Shown here: in pieces, positions 1 through 5,663 of the stretch
Position numbering within the stretch: position 1 is the first letter of the stretch
Layout of the letters: the number at the start of each line of letters is the position of its first letter
Source of the DNA: an uncultured Sphingomonas sp.
Lineage (GTDB): Bacteria > Pseudomonadota > Alphaproteobacteria > Sphingomonadales > Sphingomonadaceae
Assembly: GCA_902806295.1 (NCBI GenBank)
Contig: CADCWB010000202.1
Coordinates: forward strand, 1 to 6,782
Direction of reading: 5' to 3'
Length of the DNA: 6,782 nt
Made by a program: the position numbers and the translations under genes
The notes under the pieces: model-generated
Databases searched by the model: none
Seen by the model: the letters and a program-made list of their open reading frames with translations, nothing else
What the model was told of the DNA's origin: nothing

Positions 1-1
1 C

Positions 2-151
2 TTACTGTTCGTCGGACTGGCGATGGTAGCACAGCGCCGGTCGAGGGCGACACGACGGGGCGGTGCGACGGCCCTAGACGGAACGGGCGGCGCGAGGGCA
101 GGACCTTCCTCTCCCGATGATGAAGGGCTCGCGCCGCAACCCCGCTCCTGA
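2..151 (+). CDS. possible 3' end of a rightward gene (partial)
   Basis: One forward frame is open from the left edge to a TGA at 149-151, giving 49 residues. It begins with a hydrophobic stretch ending in arginines (LLFVGLAMVAQRRSR) and continues as an arginine-, glycine- and proline-rich tail. That could be a C-terminal membrane helix with a cytoplasmic tail. Against it: third codon positions are less GC-biased than in the solid genes here, another forward frame is open for 39 codons, and there is no start codon or family match to test. I cannot name a function. Confidence 0.22.
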   Translation, partial: LLFVGLAMVAQRRSRATRRGGATALDGTGGARAGPSSPDDEGLAPQPRS

Positions 152-168
152 TGAAGTGGGGTGGGTAC

Positions 169-199
169 CGTCGCCGGCTGCTCCCCAGGGCCGGCGGCG
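169..199. terminator. stem-loop just after the response regulator stop codon
   Basis: Two 10-base arms (169-178 and 190-199) are complementary except for one pair and enclose an 11-base loop. The right arm abuts the TAG stop of the response regulator (200-202, minus strand). Position fits a transcript end for the two-component operon, and perhaps for a converging gene from the left. No T-run follows on either strand, so it is not a classical intrinsic terminator; it could instead protect an mRNA 3' end or need Rho. Confidence 0.35.
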
Positions 200-958
200 C
201 TACCGCCCGGCGATGGCGCGGACGTTGTCGGCGTAGAGCCGGCCAACCGGCTGCTCGGTGGCGTCGGCCAGGCGAGCGATCCAGCGGCCGGAGGGATTGC
301 GCTGGAACCCCACGATAAAGTCGCGGCGGACGATGGCCGAGCGGTGCAGGCGGACGAAGATCGACGGGTCGAGGCCTTCTTCGAGTGCGCTCATGCTGTG
401 GTGGATCAGCCAGCTGCGAGGGCCGACGTGGAGTCGCATATAGTCACGCTCGGCCGAGACCCGGTCGATGTCGCGCACGGCGATCCGCACCAGACCCGTC
501 AGGTCGGAGGCCCAGAACTCCTCCAGATATTGGCCACTAGCAAGCGTGCTCGGCTCAAGCAGCGTGCCTTCGTCGTGGCGGCGCTCGAGATGGGCGCGGG
601 TCCGAGCGAGAGCGCGCTCCAGCCGTTGTGGCTCAACCGGCTTCATCAGGTAATCGACGGCGGCGACCTCGAAGGCGGCTACGGCGAACTGATCGTAGGC
701 GGTCACGAAAACGACCGCCGGAGGCGGCTGTCGGCCAGCGAGCGCTCGCGCCACATCGATCCCGTCGAGCCCTGGCATGGCGATGTCGAGCAGGAGAAGG
801 TCAGGCGACAGGGCCTCGGCCATCCGCACCGCACCCTCGCCATCGGACGCAGTGCCGACCAGGTCCACGCCCTCGCAGCGCGCCAGTAGCAGCTGGAGCC
901 GCTCGGTCGCGAGCGGTTCGTCGTCGACTACCAGGACTTTCAGCGGACCGTCATCCAT
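200..958 (-). CDS. LytTR-family (LytR/AlgR) DNA-binding response regulator
   Basis: A 252-residue two-component response regulator. The receiver domain covers about residues 6-120: acidic pair D12-D13, phosphoacceptor D58 in LLLLDIAMPG, T86 in FVTAYD and K106 in MKP, so every residue needed for phosphorylation is present. The C-terminal part, about 150-248, is a LytTR DNA-binding domain, recognised by the DIDRVSAERDYMRLH block and the FVRLHRSAIV block. Family members bind DNA through beta strands, usually at repeated short sites. The ATG overlaps the last 8 bases of the kinase gene (ATGGATGA), so translation is probably coupled and the kinase is its phosphodonor. Target genes cannot be deduced from the window. 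Function class is certain; the regulon is unknown. Confidence 0.95.
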   Translation of the reverse strand: MDDGPLKVLVVDDEPLATERLQLLLARCEGVDLVGTASDGEGAVRMAEALSPDLLLLDIAMPGLDGIDVARALAGRQPPPAVVFVTAYDQFAVAAFEVAAVDYLMKPVEPQRLERALARTRAHLERRHDEGTLLEPSTLASGQYLEEFWASDLTGLVRIAVRDIDRVSAERDYMRLHVGPRSWLIHHSMSALEEGLDPSIFVRLHRSAIVRRDFIVGFQRNPSGRWIARLADATEQPVGRLYADNVRAIAGR

Positions 959-2207
959 CCGCGCGGCTGTTATCGCGATCGAGGGGCAGGGTCATCAGCA
1001 CGCGGTAACCGCCTTCGCCGAACGGTCCAAAGCTGCAGCGCGCCTGGCGGCCGTAGCGGGCGTCGAGCCGCTGGCATACGTTGGTGAGGCCCACGCCCGT
1101 GCTCTCCGGCTGGTAGCGCTGGCGCGGCGATTTAAGCGCGACGCCGCCGCTGTTGGTGACTTCCAGCTCCAGCAGGCCGGCCTGCTGCTCCCGTGCGGCG
1201 ATCCGCAAGGTAACCTTGTCGCGCGTGGCGGACACGCCGTACTTGATCGCATTCTCCACCACCGGTTGCAGAATCAAGGCCGGCAGTCGCGCGCCCGCGA
1301 GTGGAGCCGGTACGTCGATCTCGACCTTGAGCCGGCGGGGAAAGCGAACTTTTTCGATGTCGAGGTACAGCCGTTGCATCTCGATCTCCTCGGCCAGGGT
1401 CACGTCGGCGTTGGGATCGAGCGACAGGCTGGTGCGGAAAAAGGTCGACAGCTTCAGGATCATGCTTTCCGCTTCCTGCGGCCGGCCGCTCAGCACCAGC
1501 GACGACAGGCTGTTCAGCGTGTTGAACAGGAAATGCGGGTTGACCTGATAACGAAGCGCGCGGACCTGCGCCGCCTGGGCAGCGCTTTCCGCCTGCGACG
1601 CGCGGCGCTGCAAGGCCAGCGCCTGGGACTGGCTGACCGAGGCAAGAAAGACCGCGCTCCAGGCGACGAAGAAGAACAGCCAGATCACCGTGGTGTCGGC
1701 GGCAAGCCGGAACTGGTCCCATTGCTTGAGCTCGCTCATCTTCGGCATGGTAAGGATCACCGGGTCGGCGGCAGTCTTCTCGATGCGGATCTGGTCGCCC
1801 TTCGAGATGACCACGAAACCTTCGCGCGCCTGGAAGCGGAACTCCTCCTTGCTGGAGCGCATGTGACCCTCGGCGGCCATCAGCGTAGCCGCGAGCGCGG
1901 TAGCTGCGACCATGGACGCAAGACCGGCCACCACCGCCTGCCGGCGCAGGTTGGAAGCCGGGGCCAGAAGCTTGATCGCGAGATAGACGAAGCCGGTCAG
2001 CACCAGCCCGGCGCCAAGGATCAGCACCTTGTTCTGCAGCATGGTTAGCGGATCGTCGCCCAGGAAAGCGCGGGCGACGACGGTCAGGGCGTAGCCGACC
2101 CAGAACCCGACGATGGTCTTGGCCGCCAGCCGCCAGTCGGCGAACCGACCGGGGTCAGCAGGCGCGCGACTGTCGAGCATCGCCTCGGCATTGGGCAGCA
2201 TGTTCAT
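951..2207 (-). CDS. LytS/YehU-type membrane sensor histidine kinase
   Basis: With the start chosen here the protein has 418 residues. Four likely membrane helices lie near 31-49, 61-81, 91-112 and 172-192, with a loop of about 60 residues between the last two as the probable sensing part. A coiled-coil-like linker (about 193-218) leads to the His_kinase (PF06580) core: H225 in the block NPHFLFNTLNSLSSLV, N-box N319 in LQPVVENAIKYG, and G-box GVGL at 371-374. The frame stays open upstream to 2579, but that part lacks family features and runs antisense to a well-supported small gene with its own promoter, so I place the start at the ATG at 2207 just before the first helix. A GTG at 2216 and an ATG at 2201 are alternatives; none has a clear Shine-Dalgarno. 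It should phosphorylate the overlapping LytTR regulator. The signal is unknown. Confidence 0.92.
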   Translation of the reverse strand: MNMLPNAEAMLDSRAPADPGRFADWRLAAKTIVGFWVGYALTVVARAFLGDDPLTMLQNKVLILGAGLVLTGFVYLAIKLLAPASNLRRQAVVAGLASMVAATALAATLMAAEGHMRSSKEEFRFQAREGFVVISKGDQIRIEKTAADPVILTMPKMSELKQWDQFRLAADTTVIWLFFFVAWSAVFLASVSQSQALALQRRASQAESAAQAAQVRALRYQVNPHFLFNTLNSLSSLVLSGRPQEAESMILKLSTFFRTSLSLDPNADVTLAEEIEMQRLYLDIEKVRFPRRLKVEIDVPAPLAGARLPALILQPVVENAIKYGVSATRDKVTLRIAAREQQAGLLELEVTNSGGVALKSPRQRYQPESTGVGLTNVCQRLDARYGRQARCSFGPFGEGGYRVLMTLPLDRDNSRADG

Positions 2208-2301
2208 CGGGGTCACTGTGCTGGACAGGCGGGACGGGCGCAATGCCCCGGCTTGCGGCTGGCAGAAGAGATTAGTTCTCCGGTCGAAAGCGCTAGGCAG
2301 A

Positions 2302-2326
2302 GGAACGCCCGGGCAGGCCGACCGTT
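2302..2326 (+). promoter_or_regulatory. EcfG-type general stress response promoter
   Basis: GGAAC at 2302-2306 and CGTT at 2323-2326 are separated by exactly 16 bases, a perfect match to the alphaproteobacterial EcfG sigma consensus GGAAC-N16/17-CGTT. The expected transcription start is near 2333, leaving a leader of about 19 bases that still includes the Shine-Dalgarno at 2337-2343. I checked the other GGAAC occurrences I could find on both strands and none has CGTT at the right distance. Predicted function: transcription of the 71-residue gene under the PhyR-NepR-EcfG stress cascade. Confidence 0.78.
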
Positions 2327-2336
2327 TCGGAGGCAC

Positions 2337-2343
2337 AAGGGAG
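2337..2343 (+). promoter_or_regulatory. Shine-Dalgarno that fixes a GTG start at 2352
   Basis: AAGGGAG lies 8 bases before the GTG at 2352. No earlier in-frame start (for example the ATG at 2253) can be used on a transcript from the EcfG-type promoter, because it lies upstream of the predicted transcription start. Confidence 0.75.
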
Positions 2344-2351
2344 ATTTTCGC

Positions 2352-2567
2352 GTGACCATCGACAACCAAGAGCCGACCTGCCCGCCGCCCGTGTTGTCGG
2401 CCGATCCGGAAGGTGAGCTGGAGCGCAAGCTGCGCAAAAACCCGCACGACCAGAATGCCAAGGTCGATGTCGGCAGCGATGAATCGATGGACGCTTCCGA
2501 CCCGCCGTCCACCTCGCAGCCGGGCCAGTCGGACGAGCCGGTGCCCTCGTCCACCTTCCCTGGGTAA
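2352..2567 (+). CDS. small acidic disordered protein, putative general stress protein
   Basis: This gene encodes 71 residues from a GTG start. The protein is hydrophilic, acidic and proline/serine-rich, with no membrane helix, signal peptide or cysteine pair; it is probably disordered. Two blocks stand out: a charged helical stretch at about 19-38 (PEGELERKLRKNPHDQNAK) and the segment DESMDASDPPSTSQPG at 43-58, which resembles the DE-S-F-P-A-S-D-P-P type motif I recall from many small uncharacterised proteobacterial proteins. It stands alone, with its own EcfG-type promoter and Shine-Dalgarno, and is divergent from the two-component operon. Stress-related expression is inferred from the promoter; the molecular role is unknown. 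A longer reading from 2253 is rejected because its first 33 codons cover the promoter. Confidence 0.8.
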   Translation: MTIDNQEPTCPPPVLSADPEGELERKLRKNPHDQNAKVDVGSDESMDASDPPSTSQPGQSDEPVPSSTFPG

Positions 2568-2769
2568 GACTGCCGCCACTTAGGCAAGGTGAACTTATCA
2601 CAAGTTGCATTTGAGTGACAGCTGGCGCGCTTGCGACGAACGGCGCACGGTTCGCCTTGCTGACGCCGACTCCCTCTGTCCTAATGTGAACGGGGGGTCG
2701 GACTTTGGTTAAGCTATCTGCAACCAGATTAGCGGCATGGTCCGGCCTGAGGGTAAAGGAGTCGGGATC
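2568..2769. other. 202-base intergenic region
   Basis: Between the small stress-type gene and the 183-residue gene I see no RNA gene and no T-tailed terminator. It contains a short inverted repeat AACTT-N5-AAGTT (2592-2606), an imperfect palindrome around CGAAC/GTTCG near 2637-2654, and a TGAAC-N15-GGTT sequence (2687-2710) that only loosely recalls the EcfG element. The stretch is locally more AT-rich than the genes, as expected for a promoter, but no standard -35/-10 pair is convincing. Confidence 0.5.
2755..2761 (+). promoter_or_regulatory. Shine-Dalgarno that fixes the start at 2770
   Basis: AAAGGAG lies 8 bases before the ATG at 2770. The in-frame ATG at 2737 has no such sequence, so the shorter protein is preferred. 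Confidence 0.8.
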
Positions 2770-3321
2770 ATGACGACGCGTACCAGCCAGCCTGCCGGTG
2801 GCGCGCTGCTGCTGAGTGAGATCAAGGAGTTCGCCGCTTTCGAGAAGTCGACGCAGCGGTACCTGCGACGCTCGCTCGACGTGGCTTTTGGTCGCCGTGA
2901 CGCGCTGGGCTGCTGGGCTCGCGACGAAGGTGAGGCCGCCTCGATCCGTGCGCAGGCTCGCCTGTACAAGCAACTCGAAGCGTTGCGGCTACAGGTGCCC
3001 GACGACAGCGGGCTCGACACGATCGAGCCGTTTATGGGCATCCTGATGACCCTGACCGCTTTCGACCTCGGCCAGGATCGCATTCCGCACTTCGCCGCCT
3101 ATCGCTTCCTCTACGAGCGGCTGCTCGGCGCGGCCGCGCGGCCGTGGCTGCCTGCCGCCTTCTGCGCTGCGGCGGCGCTGCCCCACTTGCATCCGGACCG
3201 GCGGCGGCTGCTGCTTCAGTCGATCAGCGAAAGCGCGGCCACCGCGCCGGGCTGGTCGAACCGCGAGCCGGTGTTCTGGCCGGAGTGGGTCGAGAAGGTG
3301 GACGTTCCCACCGTCGCTTAA
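2770..3321 (+). CDS. hypothetical protein, 183 residues, helical
   Basis: I do not recognise this protein. From the start at 2770 it has 183 residues, no signal peptide and no clear membrane helix. It looks mostly alpha-helical: a charged amphipathic region at about 17-73 with many arginines and glutamates, a second helical region at 84-120 (IEPFMGILMTLTAFDLGQ and a YRFLYERLLG segment), then an alanine-rich part at 120-138. Its end is tryptophan- and proline-rich (GWSNREPVFWPEWVEKV, 161-177). Codon use matches the neighbours, so it is a real resident gene. It is monocistronic and converges on the nucleotidase gene: TTAA at 3318-3321 supplies the stop codon of both. There is no room for a separate terminator between them. 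Confidence 0.85.
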   Translation: MTTRTSQPAGGALLLSEIKEFAAFEKSTQRYLRRSLDVAFGRRDALGCWARDEGEAASIRAQARLYKQLEALRLQVPDDSGLDTIEPFMGILMTLTAFDLGQDRIPHFAAYRFLYERLLGAAARPWLPAAFCAAAALPHLHPDRRRLLLQSISESAATAPGWSNREPVFWPEWVEKVDVPTVA

Positions 3322-3824
3322 GCGTCCTCGGACCGGGGTTCTTCCGTCCCGAGCACGATGGTCGGGAACAAGACCGCCAGATCGCGCAGGCTTTCGCGGG
3401 CGCTGGTGTGCAGCACGAACACTCCGCCCGCATTCTCCCAAGCGCTGCGGTGCTTGGGGCGATCGTCGACCAGCACGTCGCCAGGGCTCATGTGATGGTG
3501 CTTGTCGCGTGCCATGCAGGTGATGATTGGCACCCCCGGGAAATGCTCGGCCGCCCAGCGCACCTTCTGCGGCGCGGCCCAATTGCCGATCGGCAGTCCT
3601 GTCAGGATGGTGGGCGTGAGGTGCTGCACCGCGTCGAACAGATCGCGGGCATCAGCCATCTCGGGCAGGGTGGCGTAGAAGTCGCGGGCCTTGGTCAGAC
3701 GGCGCCAGAACTCTCGGGTGCCGTGGCGCGCCTCGAACGTCCTGACGTCGGTGCCGAGGACCTTGCGAGCGCCCGCGTCGAAGTCGGCCAGCACGCCGTC
3801 GCAGTCCAGAAAGAGACGGGGCAT
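3318..3824 (-). CDS. HAD-superfamily 5'(3')-deoxyribonucleotidase-like (NT5C type)
   Basis: A 168-residue cytosolic phosphatase of the haloacid dehalogenase fold. Motif I is LFLDCDGVLADFD (4-16): D7 the nucleophile, D9 the general acid/base, with the DGVLADF pattern typical of the NT5C nucleotidases (dNT-1, mdN). Motif II is T75 in ILTG. K87 in the APQKVRW segment is the likely motif III lysine, and D120-D121 in DVLVDDRP is motif IV for Mg2+. Size and motif spacing fit the NT5C family, which dephosphorylates nucleoside monophosphates, but many bacterial members have untested substrates. It is last in an operon with the CPDase-like gene (1-base gap, TGAGATG) and the Mur ligase gene. It has no visible Shine-Dalgarno, so translation is probably coupled to the gene before it. 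Confidence 0.85.
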   Translation of the reverse strand: MPRLFLDCDGVLADFDAGARKVLGTDVRTFEARHGTREFWRRLTKARDFYATLPEMADARDLFDAVQHLTPTILTGLPIGNWAAPQKVRWAAEHFPGVPIITCMARDKHHHMSPGDVLVDDRPKHRSAWENAGGVFVLHTSARESLRDLAVLFPTIVLGTEEPRSEDA

Positions 3825-3825
3825 C

Positions 3826-4194
3826 TCAGATGCGGGCCGGCCTGAGGGTGACCGGGACGGGATGGTCGAGCTCCTGCCAGCCGCGCTGCTTCAGCACGTC
3901 ATTGCTCTCCTTGGCCTTGCGCCCCGGGCCGAGGGACCAAGTGATGTGATAGGTCGAGCCGTCCGGCCGGTCGACAGTGCCGTCGATGGTGACGACCATC
4001 GCCTCGACCCCGCGCTCGTCGTCGGTGCGCCCGACGATGGCGGCTTTGACTTCGCCCGGCAGCTCAGGTGAATCGGGCTTTATGGTCACGTGATCAGCCA
4101 CGGTCTGGTCGTAGGCGGGTGGAAAGCGCTGGAGGAGCTGCTCGCGTTCGGCGCGGTCGAGCTTCCAGCCTTTGGCGTCGCCAGCCTTGGTCAT
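3826..4194 (-). CDS. 2H-type cyclic phosphodiesterase-like protein
   Basis: A 122-residue soluble protein with two His-x-Thr motifs, HVT at 35-37 and HIT at 83-85, the signature pair of 2H phosphoesterases. The region after the second motif (HITWSLGPGRKAKESNDVL, 83-101) resembles, from memory, the C-terminal cyclic phosphodiesterase domain of plant tRNA ligase, which has HVTLWTAEGVTAKEANTL; an LPGEV/VPVEL match also falls between the two histidines. That domain opens 2',3'-cyclic phosphates at RNA ends to 2'-phosphates. Activity here is an inference: no alignment was run, and the protein is a lone small domain without ligase or kinase parts. It lies 16 bases after the Mur ligase gene and 1 base before the nucleotidase gene, clearly one operon. 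The alternative is an unrelated conserved hypothetical protein. Confidence 0.85.
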   Translation of the reverse strand: MTKAGDAKGWKLDRAEREQLLQRFPPAYDQTVADHVTIKPDSPELPGEVKAAIVGRTDDERGVEAMVVTIDGTVDRPDGSTYHITWSLGPGRKAKESNDVLKQRGWQELDHPVPVTLRPARI

Positions 4195-4210
4195 GATCGC
4201 CGAACGGCTG

Positions 4211-5617
4211 TCAGGCCGAACTTGTTTCAGCCCGGACGTCGAGCCTGATGAGCAGCTCAGCCGCGAATTCGCTCAGCGTGTCGTCGCGGGCGCCGAGGAT
4301 GGCGATCCGATCGCCTTGCGTGGCTTCGGCGAGGAGGCGGTCCCCGACCGCTGAGCGATCCGGGATGTGTTCGGCATCGCCGCCGGCAGCCCGGACGGCC
4401 GCAGCGAGCCAGTCGGACCCGCGCGAGCGATCCACGGTGCCGCCTTGGTAGACTGGGTCGGACAGCAGCAGAAGGTCGCCGGGGCGCAGACCGGCGGCGA
4501 AGGTGGCGGCCAGTTCGTCGCCCATCTTGGCCAAGGGTCCGTAGCCATGCGGCTGGAAGAACAGCAGCAGCCGACCGGGCTGGCCCGTGAGGGTCGCTAG
4601 GCTCGCGGCGATCTTGTCCGGGTTATGGGCGAAGTCGTCGATCACGGTCACACCGGCAGCGGTGCCGACGGTCTCCAGCCGGCGCTTGAGCCCGGTGAAG
4701 CGGCCGATCGCCGGCGCGGCTTCGGCCAGCGGAACGCCAAGGGCGCGGACCGCCGCCAGAGCGGCAAGGGCGTTGGAGGCGTTATGCCGGCCGGGGACTT
4801 GCAAGGTGACTTCGTGGCTTTCCCCGCCCGCGGTGAGCGTGAAGCTGGCGCCATCGGCGGCAAGCTGAAGGTTGCGGCCGCTGACCTCCGCGCCGGGGCT
4901 GTCGAAACCATAACCGACCGCGCCGGGCAGCTGCTCGGCCAGCAGGCGCGTTTCCGGGTCATCGAGGTTCACGACGGCCGTGTCGGCCGAGCCGAGGAAG
5001 CCGGCGAACAGCGCGCGCAGTTCATCCATCTCCTTGTGATCGAGGCTGACGTTGTTCAGCACCGCGACTTCGGGGCGATAGAGCGCGATGGAGCCGTCGC
5101 TTTCGTCCACTTCGCTGACGAACAGCTCTGGATCGCCGACCAGGGCGGAGGCGAAGGGCGAGGATGGCGCGACGAAGTTCTTCATCACCGCGCCGTTCAT
5201 CACAGTCGGCTGGCGGTGGCAGGCAGAAAGAATCCAGCCGATCATTCCCGTCACTGTGGACTTGCCGCTCGTGCCGCCGACGGCGACGCTGCGGCTGGCG
5301 GCGTTGAGCAGGCGGGCGAGCAGTTGCGGGCGGGTGAGGTGCTGCAGCCCGAGTTCGCGGGCTCGCGCCACGTCGGGGATGGTGTCTTCAACCGCAGCGG
5401 ACGTCACCAGCACGCTTCCCTCGGCCACGCCGCTGCCATCCTGCGGGTGCAACTGAATGCCGAGCGAGCGCAGATAGTCGAACTTGGCTGCCAGTCGGCC
5501 CGCGTCGAGGGAGCGGTCCGAGCCCGCCACCCCGGCCCCGGCCGAGCGGACGATGCACGCCAGCGGCAGCATGCCGCTGCCGCCGATCCCGCAGAAGAAG
5601 TAGCTGGATTGATTCAT
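4211..5617 (-). CDS. Mur ligase of the MurC/Mpl group, probably murein tripeptide recycling
   Basis: The protein has 468 residues and the three Mur ligase domains. The N-terminal nucleotide-sugar domain starts with GIGGSGM (10-16), as in MurC. The ATPase domain has P-loop GTSGKST (115-121), acidic block EVDESDG (169-175), NNVSLDH (188-194) and GRHNASN (276-282). The C-terminal domain has RRLE (312-315), DDFAHNP (327-333) and FQPHGYGP (354-361). MurC adds L-alanine to UDP-MurNAc; Mpl adds a recovered tripeptide. The divergent neighbour is an LD-carboxypeptidase, which makes tripeptide, so an Mpl-like role is favoured. Oddities: GTHGKT is changed to GTSGKST, HHP to HNP, and both arginines of the HRYTR motif of MurC are absent. 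The ATG at 5617 is chosen because longer readings run into the carboxypeptidase gene. It heads a three-gene operon. Fold certain, exact substrate not. Confidence 0.92.
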   Translation of the reverse strand: MNQSSYFFCGIGGSGMLPLACIVRSAGAGVAGSDRSLDAGRLAAKFDYLRSLGIQLHPQDGSGVAEGSVLVTSAAVEDTIPDVARARELGLQHLTRPQLLARLLNAASRSVAVGGTSGKSTVTGMIGWILSACHRQPTVMNGAVMKNFVAPSSPFASALVGDPELFVSEVDESDGSIALYRPEVAVLNNVSLDHKEMDELRALFAGFLGSADTAVVNLDDPETRLLAEQLPGAVGYGFDSPGAEVSGRNLQLAADGASFTLTAGGESHEVTLQVPGRHNASNALAALAAVRALGVPLAEAAPAIGRFTGLKRRLETVGTAAGVTVIDDFAHNPDKIAASLATLTGQPGRLLLFFQPHGYGPLAKMGDELAATFAAGLRPGDLLLLSDPVYQGGTVDRSRGSDWLAAAVRAAGGDAEHIPDRSAVGDRLLAEATQGDRIAILGARDDTLSEFAAELLIRLDVRAETSSA

Positions 5618-5663
5618 GGCCGCCGCCCTATTGGAGCGCGTGGCAACAGGCAAAGGGTAAGGC
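5618..5663. promoter_or_regulatory. 46-base divergent spacer of the Mur ligase and LD-carboxypeptidase genes
   Basis: This gap is too short for two complete non-overlapping promoters, so the promoters must overlap each other or extend into the opposite coding sequence. That would allow linked control of the two cell-wall genes. No convincing -35/-10 pair is visible. AAAGGG at 5652-5657 is the Shine-Dalgarno of the rightward gene, 6 bases before its ATG. Confidence 0.5.

Larger units (their letters stand above)
2208..2351. other. divergent intergenic region between kinase and small stress-type gene
   Basis: This 144-base gap separates the leftward kinase gene from the rightward 71-residue gene and must hold promoters for both. 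The rightward one is clear (2302-2326). For the leftward one I see no convincing -35/-10 pair. A short inverted repeat, GAGA-N5-TCTC at 2268-2280, lies upstream of the kinase start and could be an operator, though so short a repeat may be chance. Confidence 0.5.

Noticed and set aside
80..104. GGAAC at 80-84 as a stress promoter
   Set aside because: No CGTT at 16 or 17 bases downstream.
161..889. Plus-strand 242-residue reading frame
   Set aside because: Antisense to the LytTR regulator, whose domains are complete and certain.
777..2048. Plus-strand 423-residue reading frame
   Set aside because: Antisense to the regulator and kinase genes; a GC-rich shadow with arginine- and glutamine-rich composition and no domain.
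2208..2579. N-terminal extension of the kinase to a start at 2579 (542 residues)
   Set aside because: The added 124 residues have no family features and run antisense through a small gene with an EcfG-type promoter and Shine-Dalgarno. The membrane helices begin soon after 2207.
2687..2710. Degenerate EcfG-like element TGAAC-N15-GGTT before the 183-residue gene
   Set aside because: There is a mismatch in each half and the spacer is one base too short, so chance is likely.
2293..2973. Minus-strand 226-residue reading frame
   Set aside because: It covers the small gene, the intergenic region and the start of the 183-residue gene in antisense, with low-complexity composition and no recognisable domain.
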